From: Oscheius onirici
Taxonomy: Eukaryota > Nematoda > Chromadorea > Rhabditida > Rhabditidae
NCBI GenBank assembly: GCA_932521025.1
Contig: OW051473.1
Location: 1,798,001 to 1,862,000 of the forward strand
Direction of reading: 5' to 3'
Length of the DNA: 64,000 bases
Position numbers and translations under genes: made by a program. Below are positions 47,201 to 58,268 of the stretch, in pieces; position 1 is the first letter of the stretch, and each line of letters opens with the position of its first letter. A model generated the notes under the pieces. It had not been told where the DNA came from and did no database searches. It saw only the letters and a program-made list of their open reading frames with translations.

Positions 47201-49846
47201 CGACAAAAAAAGAAACAAAAGCTAGAATTTGGAAAACTGCGAAGCTCGAAGTTCTAAATGGAGTGAATACTGAACTTTCCATATATTAGGGGAAGTATAC
47301 GCCTGAAATAAACAGAGTTCATCCACAAGGAAGGTATCAACTTTCATAACGAAGTTTCCATAACACGTCTCCGTTTTATGGGTTCGGTTGAAGAGAAACT
47401 ATTTTCGGGATGTCAATGGTTCCACTAAAGACAAATTTTGAAACTGCACTGTCATCAGTACAAGATAAGCTCACATTTATCAAGGAAAAACAGCGGTAAA
47501 GGGCCAGTAAAGGAAACCTTCTGTTGCGAAAAGAACAGCTAAGGAAAAAGCTTATACTGAACAGTGAGCATAGAGTGTTTTACATCAAAACATACTTTTT
47601 TCCATCTATTCACTGCTCATGCAAAATCTGCAGCAAGCTTTTGCTAATCCATGCTCTACTGAGTTATAACCGTTGAACTTCAGCAGGATTTTGAAGAAGA
47701 AAATCTAACAACTTCTTCATAATCACCAGGAAATGAGAATCAGAAAATAGATGTACATATCCATATTTTGTTTTAAACGAGAAAAGTAAATTAGAGCGAA
47801 AGGAATCAGATGGAAAAAGTTTGTGGAACAGAAGTCGCCAACGGGTCAAGGCAGGAACAAAAAAAAGGACAGTAAGCGTCAAAGCGCTGCCTCCGTTTCT
47901 TCTATCGGACTTGTTTACGCTCGAAAAAGTGTCAGATCTCATAGAAATGAAACAAATTGCACATTGCCAGATAGAGAAAAATTAGACGAATATAGCTGTC
48001 ATTCTTACCAACAGTGATGTAGCCGTTTGAAGACAATTTAGGTACGGATTCGAGGGAGGGGGTCCGGCGGACGCCAGCTTGTGTGGATAGACCAACTGCA
48101 AAAGAAACTGGGAACGGCGTCAGAGAGTGTATTTCGGAGAGAGAGTGCAGACAGAGGAGAGACAGCAGTTTTAGTTGAGAGCATGCAGCCAGCCGACTGG
48201 TCGGACGTGATAGCAGCACTTTCAGAGAGGGTGCAGGACAAAAACACATAAAAAGGCGGCTGAATGTGGAGAGAAGAGGGAAAAGACAGGCCGGCTGGCG
48301 GCTGAATTGCGCAGCCGGCAAAAGAACGTGGAGAGAGGGAGAACGCGATTGCCACGGCAGCTGTAGTCAAAAAAGAACTCCCAAGAGTTGCGTTTTACAA
48401 TGGCACTGCGCGCTGTGGGTGGTAGAAAAGGATCATACAATAGGATTCTTGAGCTCTGCTCAAAGCTGGGAACAATGGAGTGGTAGAAGAAGGAAAATTT
48501 TTTCAAGAAAAATCATTTTGTTAAGTATTTCAATAAACCTTCAAGAGCGGCTGTTATGTACAAAATATTAACAATTCATCCAATCTATGTCACAACGAAT
48601 CGTTTTAAAAGATGCTAGTGTAATCAAGTTATCTTCAAATGGCAAAAAAAATAAGTTTATTCCGTACGTTAACGATTGTTTTTCATTTTTTTTCTCGTCG
48701 TCTATAGGTTTCCCTAAAAAGAGACAGCAGCAAATTGACTGTTCTAACAAGTGTACTTCATTCGGTTAGTTAATATGGTAACAAAATAGTTTCAAGTTAA
48801 GTCTTGAATATCACAGAAACGCTGCTCTAGCTGCTGAAACTTCACACCGGTGTGGGAAATATAGAAGTATTTTAACCCCAGAAACAATGCCAGTCACTGT
48901 ATCATTTGTTAACTGTAGTGGTTTCAACGGAAACTAAATCAAAACAATCTATTTAAGCAATATTTAATTACGTCCTCATCTGGTGGATGATGTTGTTTTT
49001 ATGCTGTCGGTAAATGCAACGACCCCACGTGGTCTCGCCTTCAGCTCAGTTTAAACCCGTGATATGATGCTATGTTTTCAGAATTACACACATATCTCTA
49101 CTTTGAGAACATCGTAAAGTCTGGAATGTTATTTTAAATAATCTTTATATCTGGGCGTCACGAGAACACCCATTGTTCTCTCTATTTTCAAGACAGGGAG
49201 TCCATTTCTTCCTGATAAGTACGTCGAATTTTATCAACAGACTAGGTGTAGTACTACGCGCGCGTGATTTTTCCGGAACCAGGGAGCAGCGTGCTCATTT
49301 TGCCGGCGGCAGGGAGGGAACAATGAACGCCAAGAGGCTGGAATACGGATCCGGAAGTGATTTATTTTCTTAGCTTCAAAGAATACTGAGTGGGTATGTT
49401 CGAAAAATCAAAAGAACGGCCTAGTTGTTGAATAGAGTTTGATGATCATCCTCAAGTATTTGAACAGCCACTCCTGTGAGCAGTTCTATCGGTAGAAAAA
49501 AGTAATTTGATTCGAAATGGCCATTAAACAAACTGTCCAACTGAAGCAGTTCTATTCTTTTCATTAGACTGTTATTTTTTTAATGAATCAAGTCGCGAGA
49601 CTTCAATTTTTCGCGAATTGATTGTTTCTACACGTTTCAATTGCTAGAAGATTGATAAATTGTCTCAACTCTCGTGAATCTGCTTTTCGGCATTATTCTG
49701 TTCAGCAGCAACGTGTTCCGTAACAATACCCGGAAGTTTAATCTTTCCAAGTACTTTGAACAAACCAGTTTTGTGATGCCGTTTTGTTCAGAACCTACCT
49801 TGCTGAACTGGTTGAACTGGAGCATGCTGTTCCACATCTCGAACAT
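38268..49846 (-). CDS. lin-14: LIN-14-like heterochronic BEN-type transcription factor
   Basis: LIN-14 is a nuclear DNA-binding factor that specifies early larval fates. Ten exons join in consistent phase: 49799-49846, 45437-45573, 40950-41227, 40411-40647, 39638-39708, 39482-39598, 39322-39369, 39172-39280, 38726-38941 and 38268-38686. Together they give 560 codons including the stop, close to C. elegans LIN-14. The N-terminus MFEMWNSMLQFNQFSK leads to Gln-rich helices and a polyQ tract (CAG/CTG run near 41030-41080). Pro/Ser-rich and Gln-rich linkers follow. A conserved C-terminal block (YEENNIRDSMILLCKKLAER, VFGAKLMAQTTVAGLNHSNY, DFWDAFREATKKLAARCRRV) is the likely DNA-binding region. Two introns exceed 4 kb. 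A possible 33-base intron near 38310 would shorten the protein by 11 residues. The identity rests on architecture, long introns, an alternative start and the lin-4 site cluster, not on an alignment. Confidence 0.85.
41447..41676 (-). CDS. lin-14: alternative internal first exon of lin-14
   Basis: Within the second giant intron an open frame with ATG codons (MNSIQHSKPRPH at 41676, and an internal MRRSYLNMQQPST) ends at a GTAAGC donor in phase 2. This is the same phase as exon 45437-45573, so both can splice to the exon at 41227. It would replace the Gln-rich N-terminus with one ending KRLALKRSFNSAF. C. elegans lin-14 likewise uses alternative promoters and first exons. The actual start codon is uncertain. 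Confidence 0.65.
41677..45436 (-). other. lin-14 intron 2 / candidate internal promoter region
   Basis: This is a 3.7-kb non-coding stretch just upstream of the alternative exon. It includes a cluster of perfect hairpins at 43938-44178 (see findings). I see no separate gene. The ORFs on both strands lack splice or start context. Confidence 0.45.
43938..44178. repeat. cluster of short perfect inverted repeats
   Basis: AGAGGG/CCCTCT lies near 43938. TTCTCGAGGGA (43965-43975) pairs with TCCCTCGAGAA (44011-44021). The palindrome GGACCGGTCC is near 44103. GAACGCGGTTCGC (44129-44141) pairs with GCGAACCGCGTTC (44166-44178). All arms are perfect and lie in a lin-14 intron. Confidence 0.75.
45574..49798 (-). 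other. lin-14 intron 1
   Basis: This is a 4.2-kb intron by the exon model. It contains stretches rich in GAGA/CTCT and GATAAG-like words near 46800-46850, but no gene I can support. Confidence 0.45.
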
Positions 49847-51497
49847 CCTCGAGAAAGATGTCGTTGTGCCGTACATAACTAAAGAAACACAAGAAATGAC
49901 TTCTCTCCAAATTTTGTTTAGGCTGTCGCAGGAACGCTCTGTCAGCCGATGTTTCAGCCTTCGAAATTAATGTGCTTGTCACTTTTGTAATGATCAGGCC
50001 CCACTTTTTTCAATCAATGTTGCGTTTTCTCGATGTCCTCGTTGTCCTTGGACGCGAACGCAACTGCATGCACTGCCGCCAGCGCTCTGCCGCTCAAATA
50101 ACAACTAGTTGCCGATTGAACGCGCGTAGCCGCACACGAAACTAAGCTCAGTCGACTTGGGGGCCCGATTTGAAAACGAGACTTGAATTACTGGCTATAA
50201 ATGCAAACGGGAATGTGAGATTTAGCCTCGAAAATTGAGGTGTGCAGCATAGCGGAACTGCTTCCAAATTTGAACAATACCTGAAAAGTAGGGAGAAGGT
50301 CGACTGCTTGACATGGAAGTCTGACTCAATTTGTAGTGTGGCCTGACCACCAGAGACACTTTTCATGCCATGGAGTACGATAGAATTGTAGTACAAAAGA
50401 GAACTACTTTGCGAGCTATTTTATATATGATGTCTTGCGGACAAGATACTTTGCACTTTCAGATTGTAACATGGATTTTATTAATTCCTCCCATTTTCAC
50501 AGTTTGAACCTTTCCTTCCTTATTACCTCAACCTGGCACAAATGAACACACTTCTTCCCGCGTGAAGGCCACCCCATCTCATCAGACTTCAACTTTGAAC
50601 ATTAGAACTCTACTATACGAAAAGCTGCACGCTCACTTGCACTTGCATTAAGCAAGTGGCTCGTAGTTGAATATGAGCTGCTGCAGAAAGATTGAGCGTT
50701 CAGAGAATGGTCCAGAGAATGATTCTTTAAGGGCTTATGATTAAGTCTACAGCTCATGTTCCCTTTTCAACTATTCAGAACGCTGTTCACCCTTAATTGG
50801 ATTGCGCAGAAACATCTACACACACGCTGAATCTTAAATATCTCCATGGCTGAACGAGACTTTCTAAAAATAGTCGAGTCTGGCAGCAACAGATGTTCTA
50901 AATGCTTATTACAACAGGAAGGCGTCCCGCTGAGCAGCGAACAACAAAATTTTGGAAATCGGAGAAGGACGTCTGATAAATTGCTCTCGACCAGAATAAT
51001 ATCGGCCGTGTGTGTGAATGAACAAACATTACAATAAACGGTTTTGAACCAAAACAAATGCTAGCCCATCTAAAAGCAGCGCGATCGAATATCAGTTAAG
51101 CCAAGAATAGTCATTCACAGAGAACTTTTTTCCGCTATTCCTTCGAATAATTCACATAACACTTTGTTGGATTGTTGATATGGAGGCTTACCTATGATTT
51201 GACTATTACTTCCATGTAACGGATAGGTTCACTTAAGTACAGTTGCGTAAACATCTGGTTCTAGTCATAATGAAAGCTTTTCAGTCGAGTCATTTAACAT
51301 TTCTGGAGCGGTTCTGTGACGGAAGTACGTGTTTAAAGAATTTCTATAGCTATGGTTGGTGTGGCGGCGACGTTGACTCTTGTTGTCTGCCGCAACAGCA
51401 CTCAGAATAGACAGTCGTTAGACAGAAAAAAAAAACAAATGGATTCAATCTGCTGCTGGCCCTTAAAATTTTACAAGACTAGATGTCTATTGGAACA
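49847..51497. other. intergenic, lin-14 upstream region
   Basis: No credible coding frame is seen. This is the presumptive distal lin-14 promoter and 5'UTR. Confidence 0.4.
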
Positions 51498-51731
51498 GGG
51501 GCCCGGATAGTCAAGTGGATAGGATGACAGTCTATGAAGATCGCAAGTTCAATCCCGGGTGGTAGTACACGAAGGTAGCCTACCCTGGCATCTCTCGCCA
51601 GCCTAGCCTGTCCAGCGGATCCCGTAGCTTGAGCAACCCTGATCATTCAACGCGCTCATCATCACTCCAAGACCCCTCTACTCTTCGGATGTGATCTCGG
51701 TCAGGTGAACTACCTTGAATACCGAATAAAA
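51498..51731 (+). mobile_element. tRNA-derived SINE, copy 2
   Basis: The element begins GGGGCCCGGATAGTCAAGTGG, with A box-like TAGTCAAGTGGATAGG and B box-like GTTCAATCCCGGG. The body is near-identical to the minus-strand copy at 7424-7660. The 3' end is GAATAAAAA. ATGTCTATT occurs just upstream (51483-51491) and again at about 51754-51762 after an A/T-rich tail. This is a plausible 9-base target-site duplication. Confidence 0.82.
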
Positions 51732-51734
51732 AGT

Positions 51735-52508
51735 TTTAACAACAATTTTTAAAAATGTCTATTAATGGAATAAATGTCTGAATGCTCATCGAGAAAATAT
51801 CAAATTTTTCTTATTCCGGCTTACAAATTCCCAGCTTTACGTCAACAACCTGTATACATCATGCTCGGGTCGTTGACATAAAGCACATGTTTTCCATTTA
51901 CCCGACGGCAGGGACCTTTCTATACTTGCTCCAGCAATTCATAGCTTCATAACGATGACTGAAAAATATATTTGTTCACTGGAAAAGTCCGATTAACTAG
52001 AAATTGAGAATTTAAAATAAGTTGTCACGTTACTATTATAGGTCAAAATTTTAGCTTATATTGGCATATATTTGACTATGGTAAGTAAGACGGATATTTG
52101 CGTACTCAGTGAAATCTGTATGAACTGGCCTGGAGAAGAGAGGAGGGAGGACAAACGAAAAGGTTGTATGGGGGGGGGGGGGGGGGGAAACGAGAACATT
52201 GTGGTTTTAACTTTAGTTTTATGTTAACACTGTTTTTGTCGTTTGAGCTGAAGGTTGATTGCAGAACAAGGCATAGGGATTGATGTCATCTACAGAAGCA
52301 TAAATGTGAATATTTTACATTAATGGAACGAATTTTCAGATCGTCAGAGTCGTCAGAATACTTGGATTGAGAAATTGTTTATCGATAAAGCGGTTATAAG
52401 ATCAGTATCCGCAACACCCAACACTGATACGGAATCCTAACCTGCACTTTGACCAGTACTGGAAGTTTTCCAAATCTTCAGTATTAATATTTTCAGTTAT
52501 TTCTACAG
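51735..52508. other. intergenic with a long G tract
   Basis: No gene is supported. The stretch contains the SINE tail and the 18-G run at 52170-52187. An acceptor-like TTCTACAG abuts the next ATG. Confidence 0.45.
52170..52187 (+). repeat. homopolymer G18 tract
   Basis: An uninterrupted run of 18 G residues is preceded by GTAT and followed by AAACG. Such tracts can form G-quadruplexes and in C. elegans need the DOG-1/FANCJ helicase for stability. Confidence 0.95.
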
Positions 52509-52897
52509 ATGTCGTCGGAAACGGAAATCACTCAATTTTGCGATGTTTATTTTTTCTTCGTTGTCTATTGATTCATTTAACGTTCTTCCATCCCAATAAT
52601 TTCTTACCATCGACGCAGCTCTCAAGACTTTGCTCTAGTTTCGAGAAAATGTCGAATTTTTTTCTTATCACTGCAAACCTGACTTTTCAAAACGATCCTA
52701 CACTTTCACAAAGACGACCTTTGATTAAGGGGATTACTCATTTTCCTTCACCCTCGAAAGCGCTTAGTCACTGTCTACAATCCTTCAGCAGTCACAATGC
52801 AGCCATTTCTTTGCTAGTATATTTGAACGTGCCGGTTAATCAAGTAGCTCTTGGAGCGTTTATAAAAACTTTTTTATTTGGAAAAAACCAACTTTAG
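52509..52897 (+). CDS. small two-exon protein, uncharacterised
   Basis: ATG 52509 directly follows TTCTACAG, a possible trans-splice acceptor. Exon 1 (52509-52544) encodes MSSETEITQFCD. A phase-0 intron leads to exon 2 (52619-52897), which runs open to TAG. The 104-residue product has SRLCSSFEKMSNFFLITANL and ends NQVALGAFIKTFLFGKNQL. Both exons are complete and in phase. No family is recognised. Confidence 0.5.
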
Positions 52898-53352
52898 CAC
52901 TCTTTTCTGCATAATGTTTCGAAATTTTAATGGAATAGCTCTGCGATTAAGTTTTGAATGCCTCTCTGTCAAACAATTTTCTTGACGACAATCTCACTTA
53001 TTATCAAGCGTCTTTTGGACAGAACAAATAACGGAGATTTGTGCATCTGTTGTGTCTAATCTTTTGACTTTCTTGGCTGTTTACACATTTTTCGTTTTCT
53101 TTCTGACCAGTCCACTTTTTGAATAAGTTCCAGCAAATATAAGTATTCATACGCCTTTCAAAAGTGTTTTAGAACTTGATCTTCACAGATGTTGAAAAGG
53201 GTTAAAGAACGGATTTGTTAAATTTTAGGGCATTGTCCTCATCAAACTGTCATGTTGTTTACTCCACTGACTCATACAAGAAATTAATCATTTGTCGATC
53301 ATTTTTTCGTAGAAAAATCTTCTCAGTATGCACAACTAAAAGCTCAACCATT

Positions 53353-54488
53353 ATGGAGGCTCCATCTATTAGCAAAATTGTTGCCAGAAAGAGGGATCAG
53401 AAGAAAACGGAGAACGATAATTCTACTGTTTTTCTGAAACCGAGGTACTTTTGACTCTTATGCTAACGTGTGAACGAGACTCAGCAACTTTAGGTATCCT
53501 ACTCGCCACCGTGTTCCAAGTTATAAAGTTGTGGAAAACAGTCAAGTTCACTATGAAGGGCGCAATAATTCCAAGGCTGACGAATCTTCTCGTCAGTCTA
53601 CAACATTTTCGTCACAGTCGCAGGAACGGTAGGGTTTGAACTGCAGCATGTTGAACCCTTGAACTCGCTTTCAGAAACCGAAACTACGTAACTCGGGTAT
53701 CTGAAGCGCTCAAAACAGTTTTGTCGAAATTCGAAAAGCTTAAGCTTAAGCAGAAGTAGGTCCAGTCCAGAAAGTAAGATGCCGCATTTTCGTCGTAATG
53801 TCATTTTTCAGAAGGCCTCCAAAGCAAGTGGCGCCCGTAAGATTCTCCCCATACCAAGTTCCTAAGCCTTTGGATAGGTTAGTTGAACTCTAAAAGAATT
53901 GGATTTGTTTTAGCACAACTGCAGTTGCTCCTATATACGATCCGGAGACCGATACTGATCGTGTTATTTCTGAATACTGGGATCATCCCATTCTTCGGTA
54001 ACATCTTTAACTTTGGTTATAATCAGACGTTTTTACTCAGATATGGGAGAGCCCCACCACTGCTGCCTCTTCCTAACTACAACGAAATCGACGCTGGTTA
54101 TTGGTCTACCAGGTAAACTTTTTCTGGCTGAATAATTAAGGGTCTTAGGGACACCGCACTGACTGATGAAGTACCTGTTGTTTCCAGGTAAAAAGTTATT
54201 TTGTTACGTGCTAAGGATCAGATTTCAGCCTCATTTTCGAGCCAATCGAGCTTGATGATACCATTTTTGTGAAATTTCTGAAATCTTGGGAGGCACTTCT
54301 TGAAAAATCTGATACATCCGTGTGCTCCTGCCAAATGAAGCGTCCCACTTCGTCGAACCTCATTCACTTGATGTCGGAACAAATGCACGAACCAATTGAT
54401 CCTCTCCCGGTACAGTCTTTCTCAGTGAACAAACTTTATCTTTTTTCAGAAGCTTTACCCGGAACATCCTTTTGCCGACATGTTCTGA
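53353..54488 (+). CDS. uncharacterised basic/proline-containing protein
   Basis: About nine exons join in phase to TGA 54488, mostly through phase-2 introns with AG at the exon end. The first assigned Met (53353) gives MEAPSISKIVARKRDQKK. The same frame is open for about 17 codons further upstream to a CGTAG acceptor, so an earlier exon may exist. Segments include YPTRHRVPSYKVVENSQVHY, a Ser-rich stretch, a helix VSEALKTVLSKFEKLKLKQK, RPPKQVAPVRFSPYQVP, YGRAPPLLPLPNYNEIDAGY and IELDDTIFVKFLKSWEALLE. The C-terminus is KLYPEHPFADMF. No family is recognised. Confidence 0.6.
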
Positions 54489-56340
54489 ATCCGTCAGTAT
54501 TTATCTTCAACCATTTGTATAGACCGAACCAGTTTTATATCTTATTTTTGTCTTTGCTGCCGTATAAAAATGCAAATATTGTTAGATGTAAAAAACAAAC
54601 TGATAGTTTTCTTGCATATTGAGTAGGAATTCAGACAATGGTTGCGTGAACTTGGATAAAAAGTTCTGAGTCGCGACTTTCAATCTATAGCTATTTGTTT
54701 ATTCCACAAACATCCTCTAGCTGACGTACTTGTTTTTCGATGCTCATCTGAGATAATCCGGAGGGCATCTCTTTAGCGTTTCGTCAGTGTCATGAGTCTA
54801 TTACTGATATAACCAACTTTTCTTTGTTGCTTTCTGAAAGTTTTCGCAGAAATTGTATTAGATTTTTTGCGTCACGGTGACGAATCTGTCGAAGGTGATA
54901 ACCAATTTTGCGCAGAACAATCAGCTGTAAGCTATAGCAGGAACGCGTTTATAAGTTTAATGAATGATTCGGTGTAGAATATTCTATGAAAAAAAATGAT
55001 ATCAAAAGTAGACTGATGCAATCACTGCTCAAAGGTAAAAGTAATTATGATACCAAATGCAGTAGTTAGACTCTTTGAGATCAAAAATCAAACCTTTGTA
55101 CTTGTCGAGAATGATGGTAAAATCTAGTAATTTTAAAACTACATGCAAAATCACCATTTCAGGTATTTGTAGGCTGTGGTATGTATCAGTTTTGGAAAGT
55201 GCTTTTTGCAGTAATCGAGCTGAGTATGCGAACTTTATTTGTAGTTGTTTTGTGCTTGATATATTGCTCGGCCTGATCTCAGGTATCCAAATTTGAACTC
55301 AAGAAATAACTCAGTGTCAAGCCTACCCGTGTCTATTTCAGTTCTTCTACACCTGAAATAGCCAACTGTTATTCGCTATGCAAGACACAACTTCATTGCT
55401 AAGCTGCCTTTCATTCCACGTCACAATTAAATACACCGGGCCACCCCCTAAATGTTATTCTCGGAAAGGGAGAGCATATTTGACGTAGGAGATGTCAATG
55501 ATCGGAAGGTGGTGCTTAAATTGACATGGTGCCCTCACGTTACGAACATCCCTATTGTCGATACCATGCCGACATCACTTCGCTCTTTTTAACTTCTTTT
55601 GTTAAGTGGCTAGTTTTGCCCACGGGCGGTGAGCGGTCAAGGCCCGCTCAAAAAAACATGCCTTCATTCAGAAAAGTCACCGTCTCTCAATATTTTGATG
55701 AACGAAAAAAGCTTGTGTTTACACGATCTAGCATAAGCTGCCTGGAATGTTATCGCGCATTATTGCCTTTTGCAGCATGTCGCCCGTTAGGCGTTAATCA
55801 TGGAAATTCTTTGAAGAATTTCGCGATAATCTGTAACGGTGACAGCCAGTGCTTTTCCGAGCAGCTGATCCTTTGCTTTGTTTTATCATGCCCTCAACTT
55901 TTATTACAATTAGAATCAGAATGTACTAACAAGACTGGTCCCTACTTTTATTTTGCATCTCTGTTCTTAAACACATTATTTTCTGTTACTCAATATTAAC
56001 TCAAAACTTCTGTCGTATCTTCGTATAAAAGATGTTCATGTGATTGAAGATTTAAAGAGCCTTGTTCGTTCATAGATACTCTTACGGCTCTGATGAATTT
56101 CCTGCCCCTGGAACTACATGTTTTTAGGTGATTGTTAAATTTTCCCACGCTAGTGCTATAGTTTTCATTCACGGTGTCGCCATTAACGCTCCGCCTTCTT
56201 CCCTTCCCGTTGACGATCCCGCCTGTCTCATAAATATTGTCGCGGCATCTGTGACAACACTTTTTACCGATGCCTTTGATTGATAGCAAACAGTTTCTCA
56301 TTTTAATCTCAGCTAAAATCACAGTTTCAGCATTCACAAT
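54489..56340. other. intergenic, one long unassigned frame
   Basis: A 157-codon plus frame at 55526-55999 (MVPSRYEHPYCRYHADITS) has no splice or polyA support and looks like a chance frame. The rest shows nothing clear. An acceptor-like GTTTCAG lies ten bases before the next gene's ATG. Confidence 0.35.
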
Positions 56341-57989
56341 ATGCTTGTCGAGTCAGTTTTACTATTCATTTTTTCGACAGTGGCAGCGTTAGGTAAGTCT
56401 ATCTTAAAGTTTAAAGGGTTAATGTTTGTAGCAGCAGAGACTTGTTTATACCTTCCAAACTTGAACTTAATTGGAGGAACATACGACGAGTTTGACGCGG
56501 AGGATATTAGAATTTGCTGCATAGAATGCTCGAAAGATACATGTTGCAGAGCTTATACATTTAACAAAGAACAGAAAAGGTATGTGTTGTTTTGTATTAA
56601 ACCAATTTTTTGTCAGGTGTTACCTGAAATCATCAATAAACTACTCGGAGGATGATGCTCTTTCCTACAGTGGTGTGAGAGCTACATATCAAGGAGGTAG
56701 GACTGTCGTCGGCAAAGTACACGCAAGTTTTTAGGAAGAGCAGCAATGTTGAAAAATGTAAAGATTGAAGGAACCAACAAGATTCCAATGAATTTGGATA
56801 CCCAAGAAGACTGCAAGCAGTACTGTACAGGTTAGTAAAACTGAGTTCATCTGGTTTCTAGTTTTATCTACACTCGGACTTTTTTAAACATGCTACAGTT
56901 CACACAGGAAAAAATCACAATCCAAATGACAAGTGTTAATATAAACGTTTTTGTTGTATGCTAAACTGTATTTTTGTATTTTCCGGACTTAATTTTCCCA
57001 TCTTTAGCTCATAAACAGTACTGATTCATACCGTCACTTAATTTCTCCGAGTGATCATTCAGTTTCCTTTTTTTCTTAATAGACTCGAACCTTAAAGAGT
57101 GGACGTGGTTAGGGAGAGAGACCGAGAAAACATCAAAAACCTCTTCCGGTCCACAAACTTTCCTGTTGTGTCCTCTCTAATTTGGCAACATCTTGCGATC
57201 GCCGAGAGTAAAAACTGTCTGAGTAGTTAAAGAGGTGGAAACGATTTTAGAAAATGTGAAGAACATACAGTTAAACAGCTTAAGCCTAAGTACATTTGGA
57301 AAATGTGCCTTTTTCTTCGCGTAGATATTGTTAAACCGACAGGCCCGATGAATCAGCTGTTTTCGTTTCAACTGTAGCCTTCTGGCCACTTCCGACAGCT
57401 GTCAATCAGCCGTTCAATCCATCTAACATGTAACACGATTTCCTGATAGTTTTTGGTCTCACGACTAGAAGGTCAATCCTGTCCACTTTCAACCATAATT
57501 ATCGGTACAGGTCGGTTGGCTCCACTGGTTAAGCCAAATACACATTTCCGGTGATCCTATATCGAACCTGTCTGGCCTGTAGTTTCCGTCGTTGATGCAC
57601 ATAATCAAATTAGCGCGCTGCAATGGTTTTTAGGGCGTCTCTCCCCTATAGCTACCACTAAATGACAATGACGATGAGGAAACAGGGAGAGGAAAATCCA
57701 TAAAAAAGTTGCACTAGCTTGAACTTGGAAACCTGTCTCCATCTCCCGCTCGTGAACATTGACCGAAGGTTTACACCGATCGGAAGTAGTGTTCTGTCCG
57801 GCTTCTCTCGTTTATGCCTTCCTGTTGATCTAAACCTGGCTACTTTCAGCTTTCGGAATGTATTCGTACAAGGCGCCACAAACGCGGGACGACAAAGGAC
57901 AGTGCTTCTGCCACAACCGCATCATCAAGATGGCCTACAACTTCGGCTTCACTTCCTTTATATCCGCAATGCCAAAGCCAACATTTTGA
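56341..57989 (+). CDS. small secreted PAN/apple-like cysteine-rich protein
   Basis: ATG 56341 opens a signal peptide (MLVESVLLFIFSTVAAL). Five exons join in phase to TGA 57989, giving roughly 150 residues with one ~1-kb intron (56833-57848). The mature part is Cys-rich: AAETCLYLPNLNLIGGTY, IRICCIECSKDTCCRAY, CYLKSSINYSEDDALSYSG, EDCKQYCT and GQCFCHNR. The spacing (CxxCCxxC-type pair, aromatic Tyr after CCRAY, CYLK) resembles PAN/apple modules of nematode secreted proteins. It has no transmembrane segment after the signal. Its ligand is unknown. Confidence 0.7.
56833..57848 (+). other. long intron of the PAN-like gene
   Basis: No gene is seen inside. The stretch near 57507-57590 has a loose resemblance to a tRNA but does not fold as one. 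Confidence 0.4.
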
Positions 57990-58268
57990 TCTCCATAAGT
58001 CGTTGTTTGTCATTAGTAGCGGCTAGTTGTATACTCCTAGAATCTCTTAACATGATACGGATGTGAAGTATCTCTGTATGTAAGGACCGCAAGTGTCTGC
58101 CCACCTTATCTACTTGATACAAATTCGAGTGATCTCCTCCATGTTTTTTAATTTAATAAATGTTTTGACGATTAAAAAAAAGCCCTTTATTTTTGGTGTG
58201 AATCATAGTAACAAACATGAGATGGGAGGAAAATTGTGATGATCATTGAAGCACCATCCGTTGCATTT

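Noticed and set aside
55526-55999. 157-codon plus-strand ORF (MVPSRYEHPYC...)
   Set aside because: No signal peptide, domain, splice or polyA context was found. It could be chance, though it is the longest single frame in that gap.
57507-57590. tRNA-like stretch (GGCTCCACTGGTTAAGCC with TATCGAACC)
   Set aside because: It lacks a pairing acceptor stem and a proper anticodon arm. At most it is an old tRNA-derived fragment.
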